64,000 nucleotides of DNA from Acinetobacter sp. ANC 3781 (lineage in GTDB: Bacteria; Pseudomonadota; Gammaproteobacteria; Pseudomonadales; Moraxellaceae). Position 1 is the stretch's first letter; each line of letters begins with the position of its first letter. Under the pieces are notes generated by a model. The model was given only the letters and a program-made list of their open reading frames with translations. It ran no database searches and was not told where the DNA came from. Where the stretch lies: positions 1 through 64,000 of the forward strand of contig NZ_SJOH01000017.1 in assembly GCF_004331285.1 (NCBI RefSeq), given 5' to 3'. Below are positions 55,480 to 64,000 of the stretch, piece after piece. A program made the position numbers and the translations under genes.

Positions 55480-56685
55480 ATGAGCGAGGCCTACATCATT
55501 GATGCCATTCGCACACCACGCGGAAAAGGAAAAAAAGAGGGTTCGCTGTATCAAGTGAAACCGATCACATTACTCACTACCTTACTGAATGAACTGAAAG
55601 ACCGTCACCAGCTCGACACCTCTAAAGTCGATGATATTGTGCTGGGCTGTGTAACCCCGATTGGTGATCAAGGTGCGGATATTGCCAAAACAGCTGCGAT
55701 TGCCGCAGGTTGGGACAATGATGTGGCGGGTGTGCAAATCAACCGTTTCTGTGCATCTGGACTTGAAGCGGTGAATATGGCAGCCATGAAAGTCCGTTCC
55801 GGTTGGGAAGATATGGTGGTGGCGGGTGGTGTGGAATCGATGTCACGTGTGCCAATGGGTTCAGATGGTGGCCCTTGGGCACTGGATCCAGAAACCAATA
55901 TGGCATGCGACTTTGTTCCGCAAGGCATTGGCGCTGACCTGATTGCGACCATTGACGGCTATACGCGTTCAGAGGTCGATACATTCGCAGCTGAATCACA
56001 ACGTAAAGCTACCGCAGCTCAAGCCAGTGGCTATTTCAATAAATCGATTGTGCCGGTTAAAGACAAGGCTGGCGTGATGATTTTAGTCCAAGATGAATTT
56101 ATTAAACCAACGACCACTGCTGAGGGTTTAGCCAAACTGAATCCAAGTTTTGCCATGATGGGACAAATGGGCTTCGATGCGATTGCCCTGCAAAAATATC
56201 CAGAAGTCGGGCAGATTAATCATGTGCACCATGCAGGGAATTCATCCGGCATTGTCGATGGTGCAGCGCTTGTTTTAATTGCTTCAGAAAAAGCAGTGAA
56301 AGAACAAGGTTTAAAACCGCGTGCCAAAGTTTTGGCTACTGCATTGGTTGGCTCTGATCCAACCATCATGTTGACCGGTCCTGTCCCTGCAGCACGTAAA
56401 GCCTTAGAAAAAGCTGGTCTAACGATTGACGACATCGACCTGTTTGAAGTCAATGAAGCATTTGCCGCAGTAGTGATGCGTTTTATTACTGAACTTAATG
56501 TTGACCCGGCTAAAGTCAATGTCAACGGTGGGGCTATTGCGATGGGACATCCACTCGGTGCAACTGGTGCGATGATTCTGGGAACGTTGCTGGATGAATT
56601 GGAACGTCAAGGCAAAAAACGTGGTTTAGCCACTTTATGTGTGGGTGGCGGTATGGGCATCGCAACCATTATTGAATTGGTATAA
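55480..56685 (+). CDS. Acetyl-CoA acyltransferase (3-ketoacyl-CoA thiolase)
   Basis: A 401-residue thiolase. Active-site Cys in [29 protein letters not shown] with the second His region, NEAFAAV and the C-terminal [16 protein letters not shown]. Together with the downstream multienzyme (11 bases later) it forms a beta-oxidation pair, FadA-like in function but with the thiolase first. A CoA-transferase/racemase diverges to the left. Substrate class is not evident. Confidence 0.9.
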   Translation: MSEAYIIDAIRTPRGKGKKEGSLYQVKPITLLTTLLNELKDRHQLDTSKVDDIVLGCVTPIGDQGADIAKTAAIAAGWDNDVAGVQINRFCASGLEAVNMAAMKVRSGWEDMVVAGGVESMSRVPMGSDGGPWALDPETNMACDFVPQGIGADLIATIDGYTRSEVDTFAAESQRKATAAQASGYFNKSIVPVKDKAGVMILVQDEFIKPTTTAEGLAKLNPSFAMMGQMGFDAIALQKYPEVGQINHVHHAGNSSGIVDGAALVLIASEKAVKEQGLKPRAKVLATALVGSDPTIMLTGPVPAARKALEKAGLTIDDIDLFEVNEAFAAVVMRFITELNVDPAKVNVNGGAIAMGHPLGATGAMILGTLLDELERQGKKRGLATLCVGGGMGIATIIELV

Positions 56686-56696
56686 GGAGAACAACA

Positions 56697-58832
56697 ATGA
56701 GCGCAATTCAATATGAAAAAAATGCGGATAATATCGTCATTTTAACCTTAGATTCTCCCAACCAGTCTGCCAACACCATGAATGCGGATTTCCGTGTGGC
56801 GCTGGAAGATATTGTTTTAAAACTTCAAGCAGATGCAGAAATTTCCGGGATTATTTTCCGTTCAGCGAAAAAGACCTTTTTTGCCGGGGGTGACCTGGAT
56901 GAACTGATTGAGGCAGAGCCGGAGCATGCCACAGCCTTCTTCAACATGATTGAAGAGATGAAAGCCAAACTACGCTATATCGAAACACGTGGTATTCCAG
57001 TAGTTGCAGTACTCAATGGTACGGCGCTCGGTGGTGGCTGGGAACTGGCTTTGTGTTGTCACCATCGTATTGCACTGAATGACCCGAAAGCTAAATTTGG
57101 TTTACCTGAAGTGACTTTAGGATTATTACCAGGCGGTGGCGGGATCGTGCGCATGGTACGACTGCTCGGCTTGCAAAATGCTTTTCCACTGCTGATGGAA
57201 GGCAAACAGTTTACTGTCGATAAAGCCAAATCTTTAGGCTTGATTCACGAGATTGTGGAAACTGAACAAGAACTTTTAGACCAGGCGGTTACTTGGATCA
57301 AAGCCAATCCAATCTCGCAACAACCATTTGATGTGAAAGGCTACAAAATTCCTGGCGGTGATCCCAAAACACCTGCTGTTGCTCAAATGCTTGCGATTGC
57401 ACCTGCCATGCTGCGTGACAAGACCAAAGGTTGCTACCCTGCCCCTGAAGCCATTATGGCAGCAGCAGTTGAAGGTGCACAGGTGGATGTCGATACCGCA
57501 CTGACCATTGAATCACGTTACTTTACTTATCTGGCGACCGGCCAAATTTCCAAAAATATGATTGGCACCTTCTGGCATGGTCTGAATGCGATTAAATCAG
57601 GTGCCAGCCGCCCAAAAGACGTTGCGAAATGGAAAGCCACTAAAGTCGGTATTTTAGGCGCCGGAATGATGGGTGCAGGGATTGCTTATGCCACCGCATC
57701 GAAAGGCATTCCGGTTATTTTAAAAGATATATCAATAGAAGCGGCAGAAAAAGGCAAAGCCTACAGCCAAAAGTTGCTGGATAAAAAAGCCTCTCAAGGT
57801 CGTTTAACGGCTGAAAAACGCGATCAAGTTTTAAGTTTAATTACAACCACAGCTTCTGCGGAGGATTTGCAAGGTTGTGACCTGATTATTGAGGCGGTGT
57901 TTGAAAATCCAGAACTCAAAGCCAAGGTCACCCAGGAAGCGGAAAGTTATTTGGTAACTGGCGGCGTGATGGCATCGAATACCTCTACCCTGCCAATTAC
58001 CGGACTCGCCAAAGCTTCTAAAGATGATAGCCACTTCATTGGTCTGCACTTTTTCAGTCCCGTCGATAAGATGCAACTGGTAGAAATCATTAAGGGCAAA
58101 AATACTTCAGCTGAAACTTTGGCTAAAGCCTATGACTATGTCCAACAAATTGGTAAAACCCCAATTGTGGTGAATGACAGTCGTGGTTTCTTTACCAGTC
58201 GTGTCTTTGGCACCTTTGTGCAAGAAGGTTTAAGACTTCTTGCTGAAGGCGTGCATCCTGCCAAAATTGAAATGGCAGCTCTCAAAGCGGGTATGCCTGT
58301 TGGGCCACTTGCGATTCAGGATGAAGTGTCTTTAACACTTTCTGAACATGTGGCTGCTGAGACGCGTAAAGCCCTGCAAGCTGAAGCTAAAGACCTGCCA
58401 CGTTCCGCTGCGGATGAGGTGATTGAAAGCATGCTTCATCAATTCAACCGTAAAGGTAAAGCTGCGCGAGCAGGTTTCTATGAATACCCTGAAGCTGGGA
58501 AAAAACATTTATGGGCGGGTTTAAGCCACTGGAAAAAAGACATTGATATTTGCGAACAGGAAATGATTGACCGCTTCCTGTTTGTCCAAGCGCTGGATAC
58601 TTTGCGCTGCCTTGAAGAAGGCGTGTTGGAGTCGGTTGTAGATGCCAATATCGGTTCTATTTTCGGGATTGGTTTTGCCCCATGGACAGGTGGAGCCATA
58701 CAGTATCTGAACCAGTATGGTCTAGAAAAAGTCTTGATCCGCGCCAATATGCTTGAAGCCAAATATGGTGAGCGTTTTAAAGCGCCTCAATTGCTCAAAG
58801 ATAAAATGCATTCTGGCGAGAAAATTTCATAA
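56697..58832 (+). CDS. FadB/FadJ-like fatty-acid oxidation multienzyme
   Basis: A 711-residue fusion of enoyl-CoA hydratase and 3-hydroxyacyl-CoA dehydrogenase. N-terminal crotonase (residues ~1-200): FFAGGDLDEL, GTALGGGWELALCCHHRIA and FGLPEVTLGLLPGGGGIVR carry the two catalytic glutamates. The dehydrogenase begins at KVGILGAGMMGAGIAYATASKG (~318) and LHFFSPVDKMQLVEI holds the catalytic His. The C-terminal 3HCDH domain follows. Together with the thiolase, it runs beta-oxidation turns. Length is like FadB/FadJ. Confidence 0.92.
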   Translation: MSAIQYEKNADNIVILTLDSPNQSANTMNADFRVALEDIVLKLQADAEISGIIFRSAKKTFFAGGDLDELIEAEPEHATAFFNMIEEMKAKLRYIETRGIPVVAVLNGTALGGGWELALCCHHRIALNDPKAKFGLPEVTLGLLPGGGGIVRMVRLLGLQNAFPLLMEGKQFTVDKAKSLGLIHEIVETEQELLDQAVTWIKANPISQQPFDVKGYKIPGGDPKTPAVAQMLAIAPAMLRDKTKGCYPAPEAIMAAAVEGAQVDVDTALTIESRYFTYLATGQISKNMIGTFWHGLNAIKSGASRPKDVAKWKATKVGILGAGMMGAGIAYATASKGIPVILKDISIEAAEKGKAYSQKLLDKKASQGRLTAEKRDQVLSLITTTASAEDLQGCDLIIEAVFENPELKAKVTQEAESYLVTGGVMASNTSTLPITGLAKASKDDSHFIGLHFFSPVDKMQLVEIIKGKNTSAETLAKAYDYVQQIGKTPIVVNDSRGFFTSRVFGTFVQEGLRLLAEGVHPAKIEMAALKAGMPVGPLAIQDEVSLTLSEHVAAETRKALQAEAKDLPRSAADEVIESMLHQFNRKGKAARAGFYEYPEAGKKHLWAGLSHWKKDIDICEQEMIDRFLFVQALDTLRCLEEGVLESVVDANIGSIFGIGFAPWTGGAIQYLNQYGLEKVLIRANMLEAKYGERFKAPQLLKDKMHSGEKIS

Positions 58833-58833
58833 A

Positions 58834-58910
58834 CCCCCTTCAGTCATAAAGCATTAACGCCCTTTCTTTGGATTGAAGATAAGGGTGTTAATGCATTCAA
58901 GGGGGCTTTT
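58834..58910 (+). terminator. Large nested stem-loop after the FadB-like gene
   Basis: An inner stem GCATTAACGCCCTT with AAGGGTGTTAATGC (58851 to 58894) is enclosed by CCCCCTT (58834-58840) and AAGGGGG (58899-58905), followed by CTTTT. It starts 2 bases past the stop and fits a terminator or mRNA 3' stabiliser. Confidence 0.65.
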
Positions 58911-59120
58911 GATCATTTAGAATACTTACCTATTTTTTAAGCCTGAATATTTATACCGCTATAAACTTTGACTTCACTTAAATAGAAACCAGCTCCTTGA
59001 ATTCATTTCACTCGCTTATTTAAATAATGGTTGAGTCAGTTATGAGTCGGATTTCATTCTATTCTGTGTTATAAAGTTACATAGATTCTGATTTATTTTT
59101 ATCCATTTTGGTATTTTCTC

Positions 59121-59447
59121 ATGACTGACAATTCTTCTCCTGAAAAATCACCTTGGGGCTGGAAAGCGCTGATTATTGCTTGTATTTTAGGTGCTATTTT
59201 CATGGGTTTTTTCTACCTTGCCGTAAGCAACGAACCAGATTACATGCCGAGCCAACAGCAAAAAAACACCCAACAACATGCTTTTAAAAATGCACCTGCA
59301 ATGTCTGAAGAAGCTTTAGCAGAAGCTAAAAACCGTAAAGAGGCGGGTGCAGCAAAAGCCACCGCTGAAGATCATCACATGGCTGCAGAAGAACATGCTG
59401 CAATGACTGAAGCGGAAAAATCAGCTGAACATGAGTCTGGTCATTGA
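59121..59447 (+). CDS. Single-pass membrane protein with acidic/alanine-rich tail
   Basis: A 108-residue protein: an N-terminal stretch, one transmembrane helix (residues ~15-36, GWKALIIACILGAIFMGFFYL), then a charged, Ala/Glu/His-rich tail (SEEALAEAKNRKEAGAAKAT and EDHHMAAEEHAAMTEAEK). No recognised domain. A terminator follows. Function not known. Confidence 0.65.
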   Translation: MTDNSSPEKSPWGWKALIIACILGAIFMGFFYLAVSNEPDYMPSQQQKNTQQHAFKNAPAMSEEALAEAKNRKEAGAAKATAEDHHMAAEEHAAMTEAEKSAEHESGH

Positions 59448-59466
59448 TTCTAAGATTCCTGAAAAT

Positions 59467-59494
59467 AAAAAAGCCACTTTTTAGTGGCTTTTTT
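59467..59494 (+). terminator. Convergent terminator
   Basis: AAAAAAGCCACT pairs with AGTGGCTTTTTT around TTTT; symmetric for the membrane-protein gene and the GNAT gene. Confidence 0.85.
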
Positions 59495-59520
59495 ATTTTC
59501 GACACTGAAATTTTAAATAT

Positions 59521-59952
59521 CTAAGAGCAAGTGAATAGCAACCGCATATCGATATGCGGAATACCGCAATCCAGATATTGCTCACCTTCAACTTTAAAAT
59601 CCAAGGCTGCATAAAACTGAATGGCATGCACTTGTGAAGACAACTTTAAAAATTTGCGCTGTTCATATTTGGCTTGCTGAATAATCCGCTCCATTAGCAA
59701 TTTTCCAATCCCTACACCGCGATGCGACCTCAATACAGCCACACGTCCGACGCTGTTATTTTGCAATAATCGTGCTGTCGCAATCGGCTGATCTTGATCA
59801 TAAACTACGAAGTGTAAGGATACTGCATCCTCAACATCCCATTCATCTTCAACCGCAATCTGCTGTTCCTGAATAAACACTTGCTCACGAATTAGTTTTG
59901 CATCATCTTGCAGCTCATCCCAACTGCCTGGACGTATGGTAAATTGGCTCAT
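59521..59952 (-). CDS. GNAT family N-acetyltransferase
   Basis: A 143-residue GCN5-type acetyltransferase from the ATG at 59952 (AGGAAG upstream; an adjacent TTG is not needed). The acetyl-CoA pyrophosphate-binding loop is in RVAVLRSHRGVGIGKLLMERII (Q/R-x-x-G-x-G/A: SHRGVGIGKLL). Substrate unknown. Confidence 0.85.
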   Translation of the reverse strand: MSQFTIRPGSWDELQDDAKLIREQVFIQEQQIAVEDEWDVEDAVSLHFVVYDQDQPIATARLLQNNSVGRVAVLRSHRGVGIGKLLMERIIQQAKYEQRKFLKLSSQVHAIQFYAALDFKVEGEQYLDCGIPHIDMRLLFTCS

Positions 59953-60019
59953 CAAAAATCATCTTCCTAAAATAAAAGCAGTCTTGCGACCGCTTGATCC
60001 ATTTTAAACTGGTTTTAAA

Positions 60020-61246
60020 TTAACACTTGCAGCCAATATCCTGCTGATCCCACTGGTTGTTGAGCAATAATTCAAGCGAATGCTTTTGAATGCCATACAT
60101 CTCTTTTAGAGCGTGAATCTGAGCCAATACTGTCTGATCCGGCTCTTGATAATCTTTTCGTTTGGTCGCCAGAATCATCTTATTTTTACTGGTATGCTCG
60201 AGTGCTACAAACTCAAATACTTTGGTTTCATAGCCATAGGCTTTAAGCAATAAGGCACGAATGGTATCGGTGAGCATTTCTGCCTGTTGACCCAGATGAA
60301 TGCCAAATTGCAACATCGGTTTCAGCACTTCCGGGCTTCTGAGCTGGGGACGCAATTCCTTATGACAACACGGCGCGCACATAATCATCTGTGCATTTAA
60401 ACGAATACCCGTATGAATGGCAAAGTCCGTCGCCACATCACAGGCATGCAAAGCAATCATTACATCCAAGTGTTTTGGTTCATAAGTGCGGACATCGCCT
60501 TGGAAAAAGTCCAGTTGCTTAAAATTGGAAGCTGCCGCTACATTTTGACAAAACTCTACCATTTTCGGATTCAGTTCCACTCCGGTAACAAAGGGCGTTT
60601 GACCCTGCTTTTCCAGATAATCGTATAAGGCAAAGGTCAGATAACCTTTGCCCGAACCAAAATCTACCACACGCAAAGAATGATCTTGCTGTGTGATCTG
60701 CTCTAAAGCACCCGAAAAAATTTCCACAAATTTATTAATCTGTTTCCATTTACGCGCCATGCTTGGAATAATTTGCGCTTTCGCGTTAGTAATGCCTAAA
60801 GGTTGTAAAAAACAACTGTCTTGATCGACATAGCGATGTTTGGTGCGGTCATGTCCGTGCTGATTTTCTATATTCTGGGGCCTTGATGCAGATTTATTTT
60901 TACTCACCGTCAACAGGGCTTTTTTCTTATTCTTTTTGAGTTGTAGCTCTTCTTCATTGGTAAAAAGATTGGCTTGTTTACATTGGACTAATAAATCCTG
61001 AACCAGCTGGCTGGCTTCTGTTAAAGGATAGTTTTTGGTGACATCCTGAGTCTTGTAACGATACAAACAACTTAAAACCGGCTGCCCTTGCAGTGAAATG
61101 ACTCGCAAGATCATTTTCTCCAGATTTTCAAGTTCGCCTTTATACTGGCTAAGAATCATTCGATCAAAACTTTGTGTTTCAATGGCTTGCTGAAAAGCAT
61201 CTAAGAATTGTTGTTCCTGAATAAAAGGAGAAGCCAATTGAGACAT
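60020..61246 (-). CDS. SAM-dependent methyltransferase (Methyltransf_32-like)
   Basis: A 408-residue protein from the ATG at 61246. The N-terminal ~150 residues carry a basic stretch (KKNKKKALLTVSKNK) and HGHDRTKHRYVD; the C-terminal half is a SAM methyltransferase with VVDFGSGKGYLTFALYDYLE and ALHACDVATDFAIH, plus CAPCCHKELRPQ. This CCHxE string recalls Methyltransf_32/Trm13-like enzymes; a nucleic-acid substrate is likely but not proven. Confidence 0.82.
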   Translation of the reverse strand: MSQLASPFIQEQQFLDAFQQAIETQSFDRMILSQYKGELENLEKMILRVISLQGQPVLSCLYRYKTQDVTKNYPLTEASQLVQDLLVQCKQANLFTNEEELQLKKNKKKALLTVSKNKSASRPQNIENQHGHDRTKHRYVDQDSCFLQPLGITNAKAQIIPSMARKWKQINKFVEIFSGALEQITQQDHSLRVVDFGSGKGYLTFALYDYLEKQGQTPFVTGVELNPKMVEFCQNVAAASNFKQLDFFQGDVRTYEPKHLDVMIALHACDVATDFAIHTGIRLNAQMIMCAPCCHKELRPQLRSPEVLKPMLQFGIHLGQQAEMLTDTIRALLLKAYGYETKVFEFVALEHTSKNKMILATKRKDYQEPDQTVLAQIHALKEMYGIQKHSLELLLNNQWDQQDIGCKC

Positions 61247-61348
61247 ATAGATCACTCGAGTAAATTAAGTGGTCAGTGTAAAACTTCTTACTTTAAAGGT
61301 AAAACTTCATTACTATACAAGTGTATTTTTAATTATAGAAAATAAGCA

Positions 61349-61990
61349 ATGAGCATATCTAACTTGCAGACCTACGATCCACATGAAGAAAAAATAAATG
61401 CGATCAGTCATGCACTTGGCGCAGTTTTGGCAGCTGTTGCCAGTATTTTCATGCTGATTAAAGGTAGTTATTTGCCGCTTGGGCAGTTTATTGGCTTATG
61501 TGTCTATGCCCTGAGCCTGATTTTACTTTTTGCCGCCTCAAGCCTATACCACTATGCTGAATCGCCGCAGCGTCGCGGCTGGTACAAAAAACTGGATCAC
61601 ACCGCAATTTATTATTTGATTGCTGGAACCTATACCCCCTTCTTGTCTATCGCGATTCCCACAGCAAAAGCGCAGTATCTATTAATTGCACTTTGGGTGA
61701 TTGCGGGAATTGGTACACTATTCAAGTTAATTTTCATTCATCGTTTCCAGAAGATTTCACTTATCGCCTATCTGGCTATGGGATGGCTTGCATTACTGGT
61801 CATGGATGATATGCAACGCTTTTTAAGCGATCAAGCATTAACCTATCTCATCATTGGTGGACTGGCCTATACCATTGGTGCATTGTTTTATGCATTAAAA
61901 AGAGTAAGATATACGCATGCTATCTGGCATGTTTTTGTATTGATTGGCGCTGGATCACATTTCTTAGCGATCTGTCTTTACGTGATCTAA
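61349..61990 (+). CDS. trhA: Hemolysin III family channel/membrane protein (TrhA)
   Basis: A 213-residue, seven-helix membrane protein of the HlyIII/PAQR superfamily. Characteristic pieces: EEKINAISHALGAVLA, AASSLYHYAE, DHTAIYYLIAGTYTPF and HAIWHVFVLIGAGSHF, with the histidines and Asp that bind a metal in PAQR proteins. E. coli TrhA (YqfA) affects membrane energy/lipid homeostasis. Despite the name, hemolytic activity is not implied. Confidence 0.9.
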   Translation: MSISNLQTYDPHEEKINAISHALGAVLAAVASIFMLIKGSYLPLGQFIGLCVYALSLILLFAASSLYHYAESPQRRGWYKKLDHTAIYYLIAGTYTPFLSIAIPTAKAQYLLIALWVIAGIGTLFKLIFIHRFQKISLIAYLAMGWLALLVMDDMQRFLSDQALTYLIIGGLAYTIGALFYALKRVRYTHAIWHVFVLIGAGSHFLAICLYVI

Positions 61991-62134
61991 CCCTCTATTT
62001 CTGCATTTTTTAGTAACCCTAAATCCGTAGACATGAGCCGGTATTTCGTATTTTTTTAAGAAATTACGCCTTTTTTAAAAAGATTACGCTTTTAAAACTA
62101 AGCTTTTTTATTTTTAGTAAGTGTAAGGTTTCTT

Positions 62135-63451
62135 ATGGCGTCATCAAATTCTATACCTGCTTCGGAAGAAGTAGCGACAAATTCAAAATTCCGCGTACTG
62201 ACTGCAAGTCTTGTTGGTACCACAATCGAATTCTTCGATTTTTATATTTATGCCACTGCGGCAGTCATCATTTTTCCGTATTTGTTCTTCCCGGCAAGTA
62301 CCGATCCAATGACTGCAACCATTCAATCGCTTGCAACTTTTGCGATTGCCTTTATTGCCCGTCCGATTGGCGCGGCACTGTTTGGGCATCTGGGTGACCG
62401 GATTGGGCGTAAAGCCACATTAGTCGCGGCACTCCTAACTATGGGTATTTCTACCGTATGTATTGGTTTATTACCGACATACGCTCAAATCGGTATTGCA
62501 GCTCCCCTATTGCTTGCACTTTGCCGTTTGGGTCAAGGTTTGGGTCTAGGGGGTGAATGGTCGGGTGCCGTTCTGCTCGCAACGGAAAATGCGCCTGAAG
62601 GCAAACGTGCCTGGTATGGTATGTTCCCGCAACTGGGTGCACCCATCGGCTTTATCTTGGCTACAGGTTCGTTCCTTACTCTGGGTGCATTCATGTCTGA
62701 AGCAGACTTTATGCAATGGGGCTGGCGCATTCCGTTTATCTCAAGTTCATTATTGGTGATTGTCGGTTTATGGATTCGTTTAAAACTGCATGAAACACCC
62801 GCGTTCCAAAAAGTATTGGACAAGCAAAAAGAAGTTAGTATTCCATTTAAAGAAGTAACCACTAAACATTGGCGTATGCTGATTTTAGGCACGATTGCGG
62901 CAATCTGTACTTTCGTTGTGTTCTACTTGACCACAGTATTTGCATTGCAATGGGGTACCAAACAGCTCGGCTATAGTCGTGAAGAATTCTTACAACTACA
63001 GCTGGTTGCGACCTTGTGTTTTGCTGCATTTATTCCGCTTTCTGCCGTGTTTGCAGAGAAGTTTGGTCGTAAAACCACCTCTATTGCAGTGTGTATTGTA
63101 TCTGCCATTTTCGGTCTTTTCTTTGCCGATATGCTGGAATCCGGAAGCACGCTCGTGGTATTTTTATTCTTATGTATTGGTTTAGCGATCATGGGTTTAA
63201 CGTATGGCCCAATCGGTACCGTACTTTCTGAAATTTTCCCGACCTCAGTTCGTTACACCGGTTCTGCATTAACCTTTAACCTTGCAGGTATTTTTGGCGC
63301 CTCTTTCGCACCACTAATTGCGACCAAGCTTGCGACCACTTATGGTTTATATGCGGTCGGTTATTATTTGACTGCGGCATCTATCTTGTCACTTTGTGCA
63401 TTCCTGCTCATTCGTGAAACCAAAAATGATGATGTAAACAATCAGGTTTAG
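62135..63451 (+). CDS. MHS-family MFS metabolite:H+ symporter
   Basis: A 438-residue, 12-helix MFS protein. SLVGTTIEFFDFYIYATAAV, FIARPIGAALFGHLGDRIGRK (A motif), RLGQGLGLGGEWSGAVLL and FPQLGAPIGF are MHS hallmarks. Similar to ShiA/YdfJ/YhjE-type proteins; substrate unknown, a carboxylate being likely. Distinct from the KgtP-like protein at 18252. Confidence 0.85.
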   Translation: MASSNSIPASEEVATNSKFRVLTASLVGTTIEFFDFYIYATAAVIIFPYLFFPASTDPMTATIQSLATFAIAFIARPIGAALFGHLGDRIGRKATLVAALLTMGISTVCIGLLPTYAQIGIAAPLLLALCRLGQGLGLGGEWSGAVLLATENAPEGKRAWYGMFPQLGAPIGFILATGSFLTLGAFMSEADFMQWGWRIPFISSSLLVIVGLWIRLKLHETPAFQKVLDKQKEVSIPFKEVTTKHWRMLILGTIAAICTFVVFYLTTVFALQWGTKQLGYSREEFLQLQLVATLCFAAFIPLSAVFAEKFGRKTTSIAVCIVSAIFGLFFADMLESGSTLVVFLFLCIGLAIMGLTYGPIGTVLSEIFPTSVRYTGSALTFNLAGIFGASFAPLIATKLATTYGLYAVGYYLTAASILSLCAFLLIRETKNDDVNNQV

Positions 63452-63460
63452 TTTCATCAA

Positions 63461-63500
63461 AACATAAAAAACCAGCGTGATGACGCTGGTTTTTTATGTT
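63461..63500 (+). terminator. Strong convergent terminator
   Basis: A 17-bp perfect stem, AACATAAAAAACCAGCG with CGCTGGTTTTTTATGTT, around TGATGA. It serves the MFS gene and the convergent 114-residue gene. Confidence 0.92.
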
Positions 63501-63506
63501 GTTTTT

Positions 63507-63851
63507 TTAGATCTGTTCATCACTTAACATTTCCTGATAAAGCTCTTCAAATACCTTTCGATCGCCCCCCGCATTGTAATAACTCGGCACAATGTAAGTC
63601 ACAAGTTGACGGTATCTTTCCGTTGCATACAAATGATCCAGGAAAGCTTCCACATTATTTTCATCAATAGCAAATGCCGTAATCAGTTGCTGAAACTTTT
63701 GATAAAACCTGCTGGCAAATGCGGGTGTGTTGACCACATCGCTTTCGGCTTGTTGAAAAGCCTGTTCTAGAGCAATCAAACCCGCTTCAAGCTGCGCCGA
63801 CTGAGGTTCTGTTAAAGAAAAAAACTGACCGACCTCTTCTGCAAAAGACAT
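63507..63851 (-). CDS. Hypothetical protein, 114 residues
   Basis: Not recognised. A mostly helical, acidic soluble protein (EPQSAQLEAGLIALEQAFQQAESD; FASRFYQKFQQLITAFAIDENN) with a start ATG and a GAGAAGGG region upstream. It sits between the convergent terminator and a truncated gene at the window edge; possibly cotranscribed with it. Confidence 0.65.
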   Translation of the reverse strand: MSFAEEVGQFFSLTEPQSAQLEAGLIALEQAFQQAESDVVNTPAFASRFYQKFQQLITAFAIDENNVEAFLDHLYATERYRQLVTYIVPSYYNAGGDRKVFEELYQEMLSDEQI

Positions 63852-63937
63852 ACCCTTCTCCTATTTTGTTCTCATTGTTATAAATCAATCTTATTTTACG
63901 CTATGTCAAAATTGTTCCAGTAATCGATCTTCAAGCT

Positions 63938-64000
63938 TTAAACCAGCTCAATGATATCAATTGTCGGCGGTACCCGAAAACGAAAGGGCACTCCGACCAT
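63938..64000 (-). CDS. 3' end of a gene cut by the window edge, possibly a metallophosphoesterase
   Basis: The last 63 bases on the minus strand form an open frame ending in TAA at 63938-63940. The readable tail (VPFRFRVPPTIDIIELV) resembles the closing segment of calcineurin-like metallophosphoesterases, where a PP-E/T-x-x-L/I strand ends the protein. Only 20 residues are visible, so this is tentative. Confidence 0.35.
   Translation of the reverse strand: MVGVPFRFRVPPTIDIIELV

Overview
The window reads as an ordinary chromosomal stretch of an Acinetobacter-like gammaproteobacterium (Moraxellaceae). Reasons: the sequence is AT-rich; short A-stem/T-stem intrinsic terminators separate most genes; and the gene set fits, with OmpA, membrane-bound PQQ glucose dehydrogenase with OprB porins, AcnD, a CysI/DUF934 pair and a dad operon facing an Lrp-type regulator. 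I cannot fix the species from sequence alone. No rRNA, convincing tRNA, CRISPR array or prophage was found.

Layout. 1-258 is the end of an IS30-family transposase cut by the window edge, followed by cfa. 2164-7172 is a D-alanine module: dadA, alr, ridA and cycA run leftward, and an lrp-like regulator diverges from them across a short promoter region with an inverted CTAGGTAA repeat. 7265-19547 is mixed housekeeping: HAD phosphatase, thiD, yegP, an isomerase, yjdM, DUF488, SRPBCC, a large AI-2E-family permease fused to cytoplasmic Rossmann-like and GAF domains, RraB, RluA, a GIY-YIG protein, a SIMPL protein and a KgtP-type transporter. 20012-22427 is a small accessory islet: two paralogous KTSC-like small proteins that both appear to start at TTG, a 47-residue zinc ribbon, a two-helix coiled-coil membrane protein interrupted by an in-frame TGA, and a Cys-rich small protein. 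It ends at a stand-alone acnD.

25394-37420 holds ygfZ, a Sel1 protein, an AEC transporter, an old-yellow-enzyme oxidoreductase, a PqqU/YncD-like TonB receptor beside an OprB porin, mutM-ppiC, mscL and typA. 37593-46427 holds xanP, rsmC-lysP, an esterase, ompA, a lone FimT/GspH-type pseudopilin, a thiolase and a VOC protein. 46510-52805 holds DUF934-cysI (assimilatory sulfite or nitrite reduction) and gcd with a second OprB porin. 52945-58832 is an acyl-CoA module: CoA-transferase/racemase, AraC-type regulator, thiolase and FadB-like multienzyme. The right end holds a GNAT protein, a methyltransferase, TrhA, an MHS transporter and two small genes.

Functional links. The D-alanine module imports (CycA), racemises (Alr), oxidises (DadA) and probably detoxifies imines (RidA) under an Lrp-type regulator. 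The PQQ theme links an outer-membrane PQQ receptor, two sugar porins and periplasmic glucose oxidation by Gcd. The points most worth a second look are the islet with the nonsense-split gene, the transporter-GAF fusion, the symmetric dad/lrp promoter, and the 27-bp tandem duplication over the start of the AraC regulator.
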